Positions 25,926-35,359 of a DNA stretch of 64,000 nucleotides are shown here, piece by piece (the stretch's first letter is position 1; the number at the start of each line of letters is the position of its first letter). The translations under genes and the position numbers were made by a program. Source of the stretch: Pseudomonas sp. IAC-BECa141 (GTDB lineage: Bacteria; Pseudomonadota; Gammaproteobacteria; Pseudomonadales; Pseudomonadaceae). The stretch covers positions 1,860,001-1,924,000 of the forward strand of contig NZ_CP065410.1 in the NCBI RefSeq assembly GCF_020544405.1, written 5' to 3'. The notes under the pieces were generated by a model, which was not told the origin of the DNA, made no database searches, and saw only the letters and a list, made by a program, of their open reading frames with translations.

Positions 25926-26102
25926 TTATTCGTTGAGTTTGGCAAGGATCTTGTAGACCACGGTGGCCAGGATCATCAGCATGCCGATCCACATGGCGAA
26001 CACACCGGCGTTCTTGTCACGGAAGTTGAAGCCGATGGCCAGCAGAATCATTCCGCACAGGATGGGAATGAGCATGGAGTGAAACGCAGACATCGAGATC
26101 AT
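25926..26102 (-). CDS. Small two-helix membrane protein
   Basis: 58 residues from ATG 26102 (AAGG about 9 bases upstream); ATG 26093 is in frame too. Two hydrophobic helices, SMLIPILCGMILLAIGFNF and GVFAMWIGMLMILATVVYKI, joined by a charged RDKNAG turn, ending KLNE. Codon use is that of the neighbours, and both helices and turn look selected, so I consider it real although no function is known. It lies between the MscS and aminopeptidase genes, on the same strand. Confidence 0.65.
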   Translation of the reverse strand: MISMSAFHSMLIPILCGMILLAIGFNFRDKNAGVFAMWIGMLMILATVVYKILAKLNE

Positions 26103-26200
26103 GGCGACAGCCTTGTCGAAGGAAATGATTTAAGTCTAGGTGGGATTTGGCCGACCGGTGGTGATCTGTATCAGAACCGAGCCGGTTTTACAGGCCGAGG

Positions 26201-26227
26201 GATCGCAGCCCGAAGCTGCGATCCCGA
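26201..26227 (-). terminator. Hairpin downstream of the aminopeptidase gene
   Basis: GGGATCGCAG / CTGCGATCCC with a 7-base loop, 8 bases past the stop of the M18 gene. There is no T tract, so it may be a dispersed hairpin repeat rather than a terminator. Confidence 0.45.
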
Positions 26228-26234
26228 CTGTGTC

Positions 26235-27524
26235 CTACGGCAGTTCGCGACTGGCGTAGAACGCGCTCAGCACTTTGACCAGGTGGGCCAGGTCGTGGCT
26301 GCCGCACAGTTCGCGGATCGAGTGCATGGCGAACGTCGGCAGGCCGATATCGACGGTGCGCACGCCCAGGTGGCTGGCGGTGATCGGGCCGATGGTCGAG
26401 CCGCAACCCATGTCGCTGCGTACCACGAAGCTCTGCACCGGGACTTCTTCGGCCATGCACAGATGGCGGAAGAAACCGGCGGTTTCACTGTTGGTGGCGT
26501 AGCGCTGGTTGCTGTTGACCTTGATCACCGGGCCGGCGTTGAGTTTCGGACCGTGATTGGCGTCGTGCTTTTCGGCGTAGTTCGGGTGCACGCCGTGGGC
26601 GTTGTCGGCCGAGACCAGCAGGGATTTCTGGATGGTGCGCACGAACTCGTCACCTTCCGGCAACAGACGGCGCAGGGTCTGCTCCAGCATCGGGCCATCA
26701 GCGCCGCAGGCAGAGCAGGAACCGACTTCTTCGTGGTCGTTACACACCAGCACGCAGGTCTCTTCGGTGTCGGCGGTCAGCAAGGCTTGCAGGCCGGCGT
26801 AGCACGACAGCAGGTTGTCCAGACGCGCACCGGCGATGAAGTCGCCATGCAGGCCGATGACGGCGGCGCTTTGGGTGTCGTAGAAACTCAGCTCGTAATC
26901 CAGCACCACGTCGGCGTTGAGGCCATGCTCGCGAGCCAGTTGGTCGGTGAGCACCGCGCGAAAGTCCACCCGCTCATCACCGGCGAACTGCGCGAGAATC
27001 GGTGGCAGTTCGGTCTGGGCGTTGATGGCCCAGCCCTGGTTGGCTTCACGGTTGAGGTGAATGGCCAGGTTGGGAATGATCGCGATCGGGGCCTTGAAGT
27101 CGATCAATTGGCTTTCGACCTTGCCGTCACGGCGGAAGGTGACGCGGCCGGCCAGCGACAGGTCGCGGTCGAACCACGGTGCGAGCAGCGCACCGCCGTA
27201 GACTTCGACGCCGAGCTGCCAGAAGCCCTGGCGCTGCAGCTCAGGTTGTGGTTTGACTCGCAGGCACGGGCTGTCGGTGTGGGCGCCGACCAGACGGATG
27301 CCGTCGTGCAGCGGTGAGTTGCGGCCCATCTTGATCGCGACAATCGAGGAGTCGTTACGGGTGACGTAGTAACGACCATTGGCTTCGGTGTGCCAGGTTT
27401 CACGCTCGTCGAGGCGCACATAACCGGCGGCCTCCAGCCGTTGAACAAGGCTGGCGGTGGCGTGGAACGGGGTAGGGGAGGCCTTGAGGAAGTCGATCAG
27501 GCCTTGGTTCAACTCTTCGCGCAT
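26235..27524 (-). CDS. apeB: M18-family aminopeptidase
   Basis: 429 residues, full length for aspartyl aminopeptidase-like M18 enzymes. Metal ligands and motifs are visible: [14 protein letters not shown] (His and Asp ligands), [30 protein letters not shown] (catalytic Glu pair) and the C-terminal [16 protein letters not shown] with the last His region. A cytosolic zinc peptidase that trims N-terminal residues from peptides, probably as a dodecamer. The symbol follows usual Pseudomonas annotation (also pepC). Monocistronic by spacing. Confidence 0.92.
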   Translation of the reverse strand: MREELNQGLIDFLKASPTPFHATASLVQRLEAAGYVRLDERETWHTEANGRYYVTRNDSSIVAIKMGRNSPLHDGIRLVGAHTDSPCLRVKPQPELQRQGFWQLGVEVYGGALLAPWFDRDLSLAGRVTFRRDGKVESQLIDFKAPIAIIPNLAIHLNREANQGWAINAQTELPPILAQFAGDERVDFRAVLTDQLAREHGLNADVVLDYELSFYDTQSAAVIGLHGDFIAGARLDNLLSCYAGLQALLTADTEETCVLVCNDHEEVGSCSACGADGPMLEQTLRRLLPEGDEFVRTIQKSLLVSADNAHGVHPNYAEKHDANHGPKLNAGPVIKVNSNQRYATNSETAGFFRHLCMAEEVPVQSFVVRSDMGCGSTIGPITASHLGVRTVDIGLPTFAMHSIRELCGSHDLAHLVKVLSAFYASRELP

Positions 27525-27600
27525 AAGAAGCTCCAGACAGCAATGGGCGGGAGTTTAACGCATCGGCCTGATGCTTGGGACTAGACATGTGCCACTCGCA

Positions 27601-28195
27601 TCAACGAGCGGCGGCCACCCTTTTTTTCAGATAGTTCATGATCACTTTTTCGTCTTCAGGCTTGTCCGGACGAGGCAGTTGTTTTGGCCAGCGGCTCTGA
27701 TTGAGCAGCTTTTTCTGACGGCTCTCGTCCCAGCGCAGAATCTCCCGCGACGCGCATTCCCACCATTCATGACGACAGGCGCTGTAGTAGGGGTGATCCA
27801 TCACCGACTGATTCGCATCGATGTATTGGAACAGGCTGCTCGGGGGGGCTGGTGAACAGGGTGTCGGTGTCGACGAACAGGGTTTTCTCGACCAGTTGCA
27901 TACCGGCGGCAATCGCGCAGGCCTTGCGCCGATGGTGGTAGCCGTTGTGTCCCTGCCAGCGCGTCAGGGTCGCTTCGTCGAGCAACACGGTGTCGACCGG
28001 CCAGCCTTCGTAGTCCTGCGGCCGGTCAGTGAGAATTCTGATCGCCGGACGTTTGCCGTTTTTGGCCTGGGACAGGGCGGTGAGGATGCTGAATTTGGCT
28101 TCGCGCCGGTAGACATCCTGATTGCCGTAAATCAGGTAGAGCAGTTGATGACGGGTCTTCTTGACGGGTGTTGCCAGGGAATCAGTACAACTCAT
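27601..28195 (-). pseudogene. Glycosyltransferase-like gene with one-base frameshift in a C run
   Basis: Starts at ATG 28195 (AAAGGA upstream). The first part reads HQLLYLIYGNQDVYRREAKF ... GYHHRRKACAIAAGMQ, then KTLFVDTDTLFTSPP, a DxD-type motif of sugar transferases. The frame then breaks at the run of seven G (plus strand 27842-27848) and resumes in another frame as SSLFQYIDANQSVMDHPYYS ... EWWECASREILRW. Removing one C from the minus-strand run joins both parts into one protein of about 197 residues. So it is a broken gene, a phase-variable one, or a sequencing error. The function is tentative. Confidence 0.7.
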
Positions 28196-28241
28196 CCGGA
28201 ACAAAATCCTTTAAAACGGGCGACTGCCGGTCAGGCAGTGC

Positions 28242-28877
28242 TTAAAACGGTGCCGGGCATTCGAAGCGCAAGCGTTCGCCGGACTGTGGGTGGGTGAAGC
28301 TGAGCATGCTCGCGTGCAGGCACAGTCGTGGCCAGGCCGCGAGGGCTTGCTCGTGGGCGTAGAGGCCGTCACCGAGCAACGGATGGCCGATCGACAGCAT
28401 GTGCACCCGCAACTGGTGCGAGCGGCCGGTGATCGGCGTGAGTTCGACGCGGCACCAGTCGCCGCAACGCTCCAGTACACGCCAGAAAGTCAGCGCGTGC
28501 TTGCCGAGTTCGTGATCCACCACATGGCGCGGTTTGGTCGGCGGGTCGTAGCGCAACGGCAAGTCGATGCTGCCGCTGTCCAGTTCCGGCTGGCCCCAGC
28601 AGAGCGCGGTGTAGGCTTTCTCTGTTTCACGATCATGAAACTGGCGTGACAGTTCGCGGTGGGTATCGGCGTCGCGGGCCAGCAGGATGATCCCCGACGT
28701 TTCCCAGTCCAGGCGATGGACGATTCGCGCTTCCGGGTAGCCGTTTTCCTGCAGGCGGGTGATCAGGCAGTCCTTGTTGTCGTCGGCCCGGCCGGGGACG
28801 GAGAGCAACAGGGTCGGTTTGTTCACCACCAGAACGGCGGCGTCCTGATGAATGATTTGGACGTTGGACAACGGCAT
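28242..28877 (-). CDS. rluA: 23S rRNA/tRNA pseudouridine synthase RluA
   Basis: 211 residues. The catalytic motif ARIVHRLDWETSGIILLA has the active Asp at residue 57; other RluA-family motifs are AVLVVNKPTLLLSVPGR and TPITGRSHQLRVHMLSIGHP. The short form without an S4 domain is typical of RluA, which modifies 23S U746 and tRNA U32. It follows the min operon on the same strand beyond a hairpin, as in other Pseudomonas genomes. Confidence 0.9.
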   Translation of the reverse strand: MPLSNVQIIHQDAAVLVVNKPTLLLSVPGRADDNKDCLITRLQENGYPEARIVHRLDWETSGIILLARDADTHRELSRQFHDRETEKAYTALCWGQPELDSGSIDLPLRYDPPTKPRHVVDHELGKHALTFWRVLERCGDWCRVELTPITGRSHQLRVHMLSIGHPLLGDGLYAHEQALAAWPRLCLHASMLSFTHPQSGERLRFECPAPF

Positions 28878-28902
28878 TAAAACAGCCTCGTAACAAATGC
28901 CA

Positions 28903-28950
28903 ACGGCGGCTCAGGGCCCCTCCACTATCGGAAGGGTCCTGAGCCGCCGT
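28903..28950 (-). terminator. Hairpin terminator of the minCDE unit
   Basis: Stem ACGGCGGCTCAGG / CCTGAGCCGCCGT, 13 perfect pairs plus inner pairs, 18 bases after the minE stop. The T tract is poor. Confidence 0.65.
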
Positions 28951-28968
28951 CGTTCCTGCCGGATCGAC

Positions 28969-29223
28969 TCAGCGGTCTGGCAGGGTGATGTTGAGTTCCA
29001 GAATCGAGCAGCTGCCCTGGCTCTCCAGTGCCACGTGTACGTCGTCGTTGCCGATGTTGACGTACTTGCGGATCACTTCCACCAGTTCCTTCTGCAAGGA
29101 TGGCAGGTAGTCAGGGGTGCTGCGCTGGCCGCGTTCATGCGCCACGATGATCTGTAGACGCTCTTTCGCGACCGAGGCGGTACTTGGCTTTTTGTTGGCA
29201 CGAAAGAAGTCAAAAAGGTTCAT
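28969..29223 (-). CDS. minE: Cell-division topological specificity factor MinE
   Basis: 84 residues: membrane-targeting N-terminus [20 protein letters not shown], MinD-binding segment [12 protein letters not shown], and dimerisation domain [20 protein letters not shown]. It drives MinD off the membrane and makes the MinCD inhibitor oscillate, so that division occurs at midcell. Its start overlaps the minD stop by one base (TAATG). Confidence 0.97.
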   Translation of the reverse strand: MNLFDFFRANKKPSTASVAKERLQIIVAHERGQRSTPDYLPSLQKELVEVIRKYVNIGNDDVHVALESQGSCSILELNITLPDR

Positions 29224-30035
29224 TACCTACCTCCAAACAGACGCTCGAAGAATCCCTTCTTCTCGACATTCAGGAACCGGTGTTCTTTTTCCTTGCCCAG
29301 CAGGCGATCAACGGTATCGCTGTAGGCCTGGCCGGCGTCGCTTTGATCATCGAGGATCACAGGTACGCCCTGGTTGGAGGCCTTGAGTACGGCCTGGGAT
29401 TCCGGAATGACGCCCAGCAGGCGTACGGCGAGGATTTCCTTGACGTCTTCGACGCCCAGCATTTCGCCTTTTTCGACGCGCTCCGGGTGGTAGCGGGTGA
29501 TCAGCAGGTGTTCCTGGATCGGCTCTTCGCCTTTTTCGGCGCGACGGGACTTGCTGGCCAGCAGGCCCAGCATGCGGTCGGAGTCACGTACCGAGGACAC
29601 TTCCGGGTTGGTCACGACGATCGCTTCGTCAGCGAAGTACATGGCCAGGTGCGCGCCTTTCTCGATGCCCGCCGGGGAGTCGCAGACGACGAACTCGAAT
29701 TGCTCCTTGAGCTCCATCAGGACTTTTTCCACGCCTTCCTGGGTCAGCGCGTCCTTGTCGCGGGTCTGGCTGGCGGCCAGCACGTAGAGGTTTTCCAGGC
29801 GCTTGTCTTTGATCAGGGCCTGTTGCAGGTTGGCTTCGCCGTTCACCACGTTGACGAAGTCATACACCACGCGGCGCTCGCAACCCATGATCAGGTCGAG
29901 GTTACGCAAGCCCACGTCGAAGTCGACGATCACTGTTTTGTGGCCGCGCAGAGCGAGGCCGGTACCGATAGCGGCGCTGGTGGTGGTCTTACCCACACCA
30001 CCCTTGCCGGATGTAACCACGAGAATCTTGGCCAA
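29223..30035 (-). CDS. minD: Septum-site determining ATPase MinD
   Basis: 270 residues. Deviant Walker [12 protein letters not shown] at 9-19, [14 protein letters not shown] switch region, [11 protein letters not shown]alker B, and amphipathic C-terminal membrane-targeting helix [11 protein letters not shown]. It recruits MinC to the polar membrane in its ATP form. Between minC and minE; 170 bases separate it from minC. Confidence 0.97.
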   Translation of the reverse strand: MAKILVVTSGKGGVGKTTTSAAIGTGLALRGHKTVIVDFDVGLRNLDLIMGCERRVVYDFVNVVNGEANLQQALIKDKRLENLYVLAASQTRDKDALTQEGVEKVLMELKEQFEFVVCDSPAGIEKGAHLAMYFADEAIVVTNPEVSSVRDSDRMLGLLASKSRRAEKGEEPIQEHLLITRYHPERVEKGEMLGVEDVKEILAVRLLGVIPESQAVLKASNQGVPVILDDQSDAGQAYSDTVDRLLGKEKEHRFLNVEKKGFFERLFGGR

Positions 30036-30204
30036 GGTGTTTCACCCCTAAGGAAGAAGGACTGTTCAGCCCCTGAAAAACATCTCTAGAAAACTACTGC
30101 AGTCGGACAGCCTTGGCTGGAATTCGGCTTTTGGCCTTTTTCCTACTTCGTTTGAGCCGTTTTCGCTACGTTTTAGAGATGCTTGGAAAATGCGGCAGTA
30201 TCCG

Positions 30205-30942
30205 TTAAAGCCGAATGATGTTCAACACGTCGCCCGACAGGCTGACCTGTACGCCCGAGCCCCACATCGGATCGCGACGCAGGTCCTCGGAAACCTTGTA
30301 GTGGCCTGCGATGGAGATCAGTTCAGCGCTCAATTGCTGACAGAAAATCCGCGCCTTGGTGTCGCCCTTGACCCCGGCCAGCGCACGACCGCGCATCGGG
30401 CCGTATACATGGATGTTGCCATCGGCGAGAAGTTCCGCCCCCGGGCTGACCGAGGACACCACCACCAGATCGCCACCCTGGGCATATATCTGTTGGCCAC
30501 CACGTACTGGCGTGGTGATGACGCGGGTCGGTTTGACGGCCGGCTCCGGCGGTTTTTCCGGCTTCTTCGGTGCGACGGGTTCAGCGCTTTCCAGCGGTCG
30601 TTCGCGGGCGCCGGACGGCGGCAGCACCGGGATGTCGATGGCGATGGCGGCGGCGATGTCTTCGATGCGGCTGGCGCGGATCGCCAGGGTGCGCAGGCCG
30701 TGCTGACGGCACACGCGCATCAGGCCCGGCAGGTCGACAGCGCCTTCGCCTGGCGGCAGTTTGTCCAGCGCCAGAACCAGCGGCGCGTTGCTGAAGAAAT
30801 TCGGTGCCTGGGCGACTTTGGCGGCCAATTGCCGATCGAGGCTGTCCAGGTCGTTGCGGGACAGCTCCAGCACTGTAATGGCGAGCATGCTGCCCTTCAG
30901 CTGGAACACGGGATCTTGGTCTTTCGGTTCGGTTTGGCTCAT
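30205..30942 (-). CDS. minC: Septum-site determining protein MinC
   Basis: 245 residues from ATG 30942; the frame is open upstream but the [17 protein letters not shown] start is typical. The N-terminal FtsZ-binding domain runs to about 115 ([20 protein letters not shown]), followed by a proline-rich linker ([13 protein letters not shown]) and a C-terminal beta-helix (about 140-245) with [20 protein letters not shown] and [17 protein letters not shown]. It inhibits FtsZ ring formation when bound to MinD. Divergent from lpxL across 117 bases. Confidence 0.95.
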   Translation of the reverse strand: MSQTEPKDQDPVFQLKGSMLAITVLELSRNDLDSLDRQLAAKVAQAPNFFSNAPLVLALDKLPPGEGAVDLPGLMRVCRQHGLRTLAIRASRIEDIAAAIAIDIPVLPPSGARERPLESAEPVAPKKPEKPPEPAVKPTRVITTPVRGGQQIYAQGGDLVVVSSVSPGAELLADGNIHVYGPMRGRALAGVKGDTKARIFCQQLSAELISIAGHYKVSEDLRRDPMWGSGVQVSLSGDVLNIIRL

Positions 30943-31059
30943 GTCGGCATACAACGGCTTGTCACTAAAAGTGCCGAGACTTATAACGAGAACGCCCGCA
31001 GGCCGCAAGCCGGGTCGAACGATGTAGAATGCGCGGCCACTGTATTTACGGAAGCTTTA

Positions 31060-31992
31060 ATGGATCGCCCGCGTTTTCGAAAAGCATTTCTTGCCCCGCG
31101 CTTCTGGCCGCTCTGGTGCGGCCTCGGGCTGTTGTGGCTGATCGTGCAGCTGCCCTATCCGGCGTTGCTGGCCATCGGTCGTTTTCTCGGTGCCCTGATG
31201 TATCGCTTCGCCGGCGACCGGCGGCGCATCGCCAAGCGCAATCTGGAACTGTGTTTCCCGGAAAAGTCCGCCGCCGAACGCAAGCGCCTGCTCAAGGAAA
31301 ACTTTGCCTCCACCGGCATCGCCTTCTTTGAAATGGCGATGAGCTGGTGGTGGTCGCGTCAGCGTCTGGCCAAACTGGCTCACGTCGAAGGTCTGGAGCA
31401 TTTGCAAAAGGCCCAGCGCGAAGGCAAGGGCGTGATTCTGATGGCGGTGCATTTCACCACCCTGGAAATCGGCGCGGCGCTGCTCGGCCAGCAGCACACC
31501 ATCGACGGGATGTACCGCGAACACAAGAATCCGCTGTTCGACTTCGTCCAGCGTCAGGGCCGCGAGCGGCACAACCTCGATTCGCTGGCGGTGGAGCGTG
31601 ACGACGTGCGTGGCATGCTCAAGCTGCTGCGTTCCGGCCGGGCGATCTGGTATGCACCGGATCAGGACTACGGCGCCAAGCAAAGTATCTTCGTGCCGCT
31701 GTTCGGCATTCAGGCTGCAACGGTCACCGCCACCAGCAAGTTCGCCCGGTTGGGCAAGGCGCTGGTGGTGCCGTTTACTCAGGAGCGTCTGGCCGACGGC
31801 AGCGGTTATCGTCTGGTGATTCATCCGCCGCTGGAAGGTTTCCCGGGCGAGACCGAAGAGGAAGATTGCATCCGCATCAATCAGTGGGTCGAAAGCGTGT
31901 TGCGTGAATGCCCCGAGCAATACCTGTGGGCGCACCGACGCTTCAAGAGCCGGCCACCGGGCGAGCCGAAGCTGTACGCCAAACGCGGTTGA
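31060..31992 (+). CDS. lpxL: Lipid A lauroyl/myristoyl acyltransferase LpxL (HtrB)
   Basis: 310 residues from ATG 31060; the very long open frame upstream (from 30190) is only the antisense of minC. One N-terminal membrane helix (GLLWLIVQLPYPALLAIGRF), the acyltransferase motif AVHFTTLEIGAALLG (His plus acidic residue) near 130, and QDYGAKQSIFVPLFG. It adds a secondary acyl chain to Kdo-lipid A at the inner membrane. Followed 36 bases later by the patatin gene. Confidence 0.92.
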   Translation: MDRPRFRKAFLAPRFWPLWCGLGLLWLIVQLPYPALLAIGRFLGALMYRFAGDRRRIAKRNLELCFPEKSAAERKRLLKENFASTGIAFFEMAMSWWWSRQRLAKLAHVEGLEHLQKAQREGKGVILMAVHFTTLEIGAALLGQQHTIDGMYREHKNPLFDFVQRQGRERHNLDSLAVERDDVRGMLKLLRSGRAIWYAPDQDYGAKQSIFVPLFGIQAATVTATSKFARLGKALVVPFTQERLADGSGYRLVIHPPLEGFPGETEEEDCIRINQWVESVLRECPEQYLWAHRRFKSRPPGEPKLYAKRG

Positions 31993-32028
31993 TTTGACCC
32001 ATCCCCACAAGCACCACGGAGCGTTGCG

Positions 32029-33201
32029 ATGAGCCCAGCTGAACCGGTCACAGGTTTGATTCTTTCCGGCGGTGGGGCTCGGGCGGCGTATCAAGTGGGA
32101 GTGCTGGCGGCGATCGCCGAATTGCTGCCATTGGGGGCGGACAATCCGTTTCCGGTGATCGTCGGCACTTCTGCTGGTGCCATCAACGCGGTCAGCCTGG
32201 CCAGCGGTGCCACGGATTTTCGCGCCGCCATCGAACGTCTGACGCTGTTCTGGCAAGGCTTTCGCAGCCATCGCGTGCTGCGCAGCGACTGGCCGGGGGT
32301 GATCCGCCAGGCCAGTCGTTTTGTCAGCCACAGTCTGTTGGGCATGGGCCGGCAAGTGCCGGTGGCGCTGCTCGACAGTTCGCCGCTGCGTCATCTTCTC
32401 AATGAAAAACTGCACATGCCCGGCATCGCCGAATCCATCGCGCGCAAGCAATTGCACGCGGTTGCAGTGACGGCGTTCGGCTACGAGTCCGGGCAAGCGG
32501 TGACCTTCTACCAGGGCGGCGGCACCATCGATTCCTGGCTGCGTCACCGTCGCATCGGCGTGCCGACGCAGTTGTCGGTTGAGCACTTGCTGGCCAGTTC
32601 GGCGATCCCCCTATTGTTCGCGCCGGTGAAAATCGGCGAGGAGTATTTCGGCGATGGCGCGGTGCGGCAGTCAGCGCCGATCAGTCCGGCGCTGCACCTG
32701 GGGGCGAGCCGGGTGCTGGTGGTGGGTGTCAGCGGCAACCCGCGCGGTTTTGATCCGGCGCAACCACTGGAGCGCACCTACACCGGTCAACAGCCGACAC
32801 TGGCGCAGATCGGCGGGCACATGCTCAACAGCACCTTCATTGATAGCCTGGAAAGCGATATCGAATTGCTTCAGCGTCTCAACCAGTTCAGCCGGCTGAT
32901 GCCCGAAGGCACGCCGACCCGCGCGCTGGGTGTGGCGCCGGTTGAAGTGCTGGTGATTTCACCAAGTCAGCCGATCGATGAAATCGCGGCGCGGCATCGC
33001 CAGGAACTGCCGGCGGCGTTGCGGTTGTTCTTGCGTGGGCCGGGGGCGACCAAGACGAGCGGGGCAGGGGTGTTGAGTTACTTGCTGTTCGAGGCGGGGT
33101 ATTGCAGCGAATTGATCGACCTTGGGCGGCGCGATGCCTTGGCCAAGCGCGATGAGCTGTGCCGGTTTCTCGGGATCGGCGAGGCGCTGGTTCCCGCTTG
33201 A
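32029..33201 (+). CDS. Patatin-like phospholipase
   Basis: 390 residues. Oxyanion motif LSGGGARAAYQVGVL at 13-27, nucleophile elbow GTSAGAINAVS at about 45-55, and the catalytic Asp motif DGAVRQSAPISPA at about 208-220, so the Ser-Asp dyad is complete. No signal peptide, so it is probably a cytoplasmic or membrane-surface lipase of the RssA type. It lies 36 bases after lpxL in the same direction, so lipid metabolism is a shared theme, but the substrate is unknown. Confidence 0.88.
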   Translation: MSPAEPVTGLILSGGGARAAYQVGVLAAIAELLPLGADNPFPVIVGTSAGAINAVSLASGATDFRAAIERLTLFWQGFRSHRVLRSDWPGVIRQASRFVSHSLLGMGRQVPVALLDSSPLRHLLNEKLHMPGIAESIARKQLHAVAVTAFGYESGQAVTFYQGGGTIDSWLRHRRIGVPTQLSVEHLLASSAIPLLFAPVKIGEEYFGDGAVRQSAPISPALHLGASRVLVVGVSGNPRGFDPAQPLERTYTGQQPTLAQIGGHMLNSTFIDSLESDIELLQRLNQFSRLMPEGTPTRALGVAPVEVLVISPSQPIDEIAARHRQELPAALRLFLRGPGATKTSGAGVLSYLLFEAGYCSELIDLGRRDALAKRDELCRFLGIGEALVPA

Positions 33202-33210
33202 GATTTGGGC

Positions 33211-33312
33211 GCAGCAATCGCTGGCAAGCCAGCTCCCACAGGGTTCTGCGGTGTACACAACCGCTGTGAACGGCGCGTGACCCTGGGGGAGCGAGCTTGC
33301 TCGCGATGGCGT
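33211..33312. repeat. REP elements after the patatin gene
   Basis: Two arms of different REP subtypes: ATCGCTGGCAAGCCAGCTCC at the left and GGGAGCGAGCTTGCTCGCGA at the right, about 40 bases apart. They fill the gap between convergent genes. Confidence 0.7.
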
Positions 33313-33331
33313 CCGTAAGGACGCCGCCGGA

Positions 33332-34117
33332 TCAGAAGTGGAATTTCACCAGGAAGCTGGTCACGTTCTGATTGGTGGTGAAGGCACGGGTGTCATCAAT
33401 CCCGTACTTGTCTTTCCAGTAGTCGTATTCAACACCGACGTACAGCTGCTTCTCGCCGAAATTCAGCGCCTTGCCCAGGTCGTATTTGACCTGTGGGTTG
33501 AAGTGCAGGTTGGCGTGGTATTCGCCCTTGCTGTTAACGTCGTTGTCGACCACCCAGTCCATGAAACCATCGATCAGGATGTTCGAGTCGCCGACCGGAA
33601 TGGTGTAAGACCAGACCGGTGTGATCTGCCAGACATTGTCGCCCGGACGCGAGCCTTCGGTGTGACGCTGATAGAAGTTCAACTGGAAGTAGTCGAAGCC
33701 GGGAATCGCCAGGTCGAAGCCTGGACCGATCAGGTAGGACTCGACGTCGCCTTCGCCGAACTCGTAGGTCATCGCCAGCAGCACGTCTTTGACCGGGCCG
33801 AATTCGATCTTCTGATCGAGGATCTTGCCTAACGACAGGCGTGGACTGAATTCGCCGTAGTAAGTGTTGTTGCCGACACCACCGTCAGGCTTGCCGTTGT
33901 AGAAAATCTTGTCGACGAACAAAAAGTTGTCCCCGTACTTCCAGGCATCGGCGTGCTCGAAGGTGACGGTCTGCTGGATGGCCGGGTTGACCTTGAAGTC
34001 CTTGCCGTAAAGGTAGGTCAGGCTGTTGTTCTGCCATTGCAGCAGGCCGTCGGCCATGGCCTGACCCCCTGCCAGCAGCGATCCCGCGAGCATCAGGCTG
34101 GTGCACATACGTTTCAT
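33332..34117 (-). CDS. Tsx/OmpK-like outer-membrane nucleoside channel, copy 1
   Basis: 261 residues, with a signal peptide cut after QAMA. A beta-barrel with repeated amphipathic strands and aromatic girdles (SLTYLYGKDFKVNP, FSPRLSLGKILDQKIEFG, NFYQRHTEGSRPG) and a C-terminal Phe (FLVKFHF), the signal for barrel assembly. The family forms channels for nucleosides and related purines. Next to purine permeases and catabolic genes, so it likely lets purines or nucleosides through the outer membrane. Strongly similar along its whole length to the next gene (tandem duplication). Confidence 0.85.
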   Translation of the reverse strand: MKRMCTSLMLAGSLLAGGQAMADGLLQWQNNSLTYLYGKDFKVNPAIQQTVTFEHADAWKYGDNFLFVDKIFYNGKPDGGVGNNTYYGEFSPRLSLGKILDQKIEFGPVKDVLLAMTYEFGEGDVESYLIGPGFDLAIPGFDYFQLNFYQRHTEGSRPGDNVWQITPVWSYTIPVGDSNILIDGFMDWVVDNDVNSKGEYHANLHFNPQVKYDLGKALNFGEKQLYVGVEYDYWKDKYGIDDTRAFTTNQNVTSFLVKFHF

Positions 34118-34489
34118 TCGGTTGCTCCCAAAGTAGGTGTTCCACGTTTATTTTTTTGAGTCGGCGCTCTGGTGTGGCGCCTTTTTTCGTTGCAGCAAAA
34201 ATCATCCATCCGGTCAGCTTTCATGCTGTTAGCAAGAGCTGAGCCAAGGCTTTTCGAAAAACAAAAAAACGCCCGTCGGCTGCTGAAAAACAGTCGATTG
34301 AGCGTGTTTTCGGGATGCCTCGGTACTGACCGCGGCCGGGATAAGTTGGCTTTTCGGTCAGGAATTAAATTCGGGCTTTTTTTTAGACCGAATTCAGGAG
34401 GCCGCGGAGAATACTGACTCAACGGCCAGGCCTCAAGTGCCCCGCAACAGAGCACCGACGACAGGTAAGGCGCACGGTTGCGGGTCATC
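34118..34489 (-). promoter_or_regulatory. 372-base gap between the two porin genes
   Basis: No gene-like frame. It must hold the promoter and leader of porin copy 1. The region is richer in A+T around 34250-34400 (AAAAACAAAAAAACGCCCGT, GGGCTTTTTTTTAG). I can name no clear operator. Confidence 0.4.
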
Positions 34490-35275
34490 TTAGAAGTGCA
34501 CCTTCACCAGCAGGCTGGCGGTGTTCTGATTGGTGTCGAAACTGTGGGTGTTTTCGATGCCGTATTTATTTTTCCAGTAGCTGTATTCGGTGCCGACGTA
34601 CACCTGCTTTTCGCCCCAGCCAAGGGCTTTGCCCAAGTCGTATTTGATCTGCGGGTTGATGTGCAGGTTGGCGTGATAGGTGCCGCGCGAGTTCTGGTCG
34701 TTGTCGACCACCCAGTCCAGATAGCCGTCGATGAGCAGGTCGGAATTGCCCACGGGAATGCTGTAGGACCAGCCGGGAGTGATCTGCCAGACTCCGTCGC
34801 CAGGGCGCGGGCCTTCGGTCTGGCGGCGATAGAAATTCAGGATGAAATAGTTGAAACCCGGCACCTTGAGGTCGAAGCCGGGACCGATCAGATAGGCCTC
34901 GCTGTCGCCTTCGCCGTACTCGTAGGTCATGGCCAGCAGCACGTCCCTGATCGGGCCGAACTCCAGCTTCCTGTCGAGGATCTTGCCGAACGACAGGCGC
35001 GGGCTGAATTCGCCGTAGAACGCGTGGGGGCCTTTGTTGCGGTCTTCCTTACCGTTGTAGAAGATCTTGTCGACGAACAGGAAGTTGTCACCGTATTTCC
35101 ATTTGTCGGCGTGCTCGAACGTCACCGTCTGCTGGATCGACGGGTTGATCGCGAAGTTCTTGCCGTACAGGTAGCTCAGGCTGTTGGTCTGCCACAGCAA
35201 TAAATCGCCGGCCATGGCCTGGGATGCGGCCAGCAGGCCGCCGCTCAACAACACGTTGGTTTGAGTCCGGATCAT
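34490..35275 (-). CDS. Tsx/OmpK-like outer-membrane nucleoside channel, copy 2
   Basis: 261 residues, the same length as its neighbour; signal peptide cut after QAMA and C-terminal LLVKVHF with terminal Phe. Strand for strand it follows copy 1 (SLSYLYGKNFAINPSIQQTV, FSPRLSFGKILDRKLEFG, FIDG/LIDGYLDWVVDNDQNS type turn). The two copies differ mostly in loop and charge residues, so they may prefer different purines. Downstream of the xanthine/urate permease gene, same direction. Confidence 0.85.
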   Translation of the reverse strand: MIRTQTNVLLSGGLLAASQAMAGDLLLWQTNSLSYLYGKNFAINPSIQQTVTFEHADKWKYGDNFLFVDKIFYNGKEDRNKGPHAFYGEFSPRLSFGKILDRKLEFGPIRDVLLAMTYEYGEGDSEAYLIGPGFDLKVPGFNYFILNFYRRQTEGPRPGDGVWQITPGWSYSIPVGNSDLLIDGYLDWVVDNDQNSRGTYHANLHINPQIKYDLGKALGWGEKQVYVGTEYSYWKNKYGIENTHSFDTNQNTASLLVKVHF

Positions 35276-35321
35276 CTGTTGCTCCCTCTTGTTTTTATTG
35301 TTTGAGGCAAAGCTGTCGCGA

Positions 35322-35349
35322 GGGGCTGGCGTTGGCGAGCCCCTTTTTT
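35322..35349 (+). terminator. Terminator-like hairpin between permease and porin genes
   Basis: GGGGCT / AGCCCC with a 10-base loop followed by TTTTTT on the plus strand. Both flanking genes read leftward, so it would stop antisense transcripts, or act as a plain hairpin in the leftward mRNA. Confidence 0.4.
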
Positions 35350-35359
35350 ACTCTTCGGA

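Noticed and set aside
30190..31059. 290-codon N-terminal extension of LpxL
   Set aside because: This part is the antisense of minC. The acyltransferase begins at 31060 with a normal membrane helix.
31057..32586. 509-codon open frame on the minus strand opposite lpxL and the patatin gene
   Set aside because: Spans two confirmed genes and their junction, has no motif, and shows antisense-type composition.
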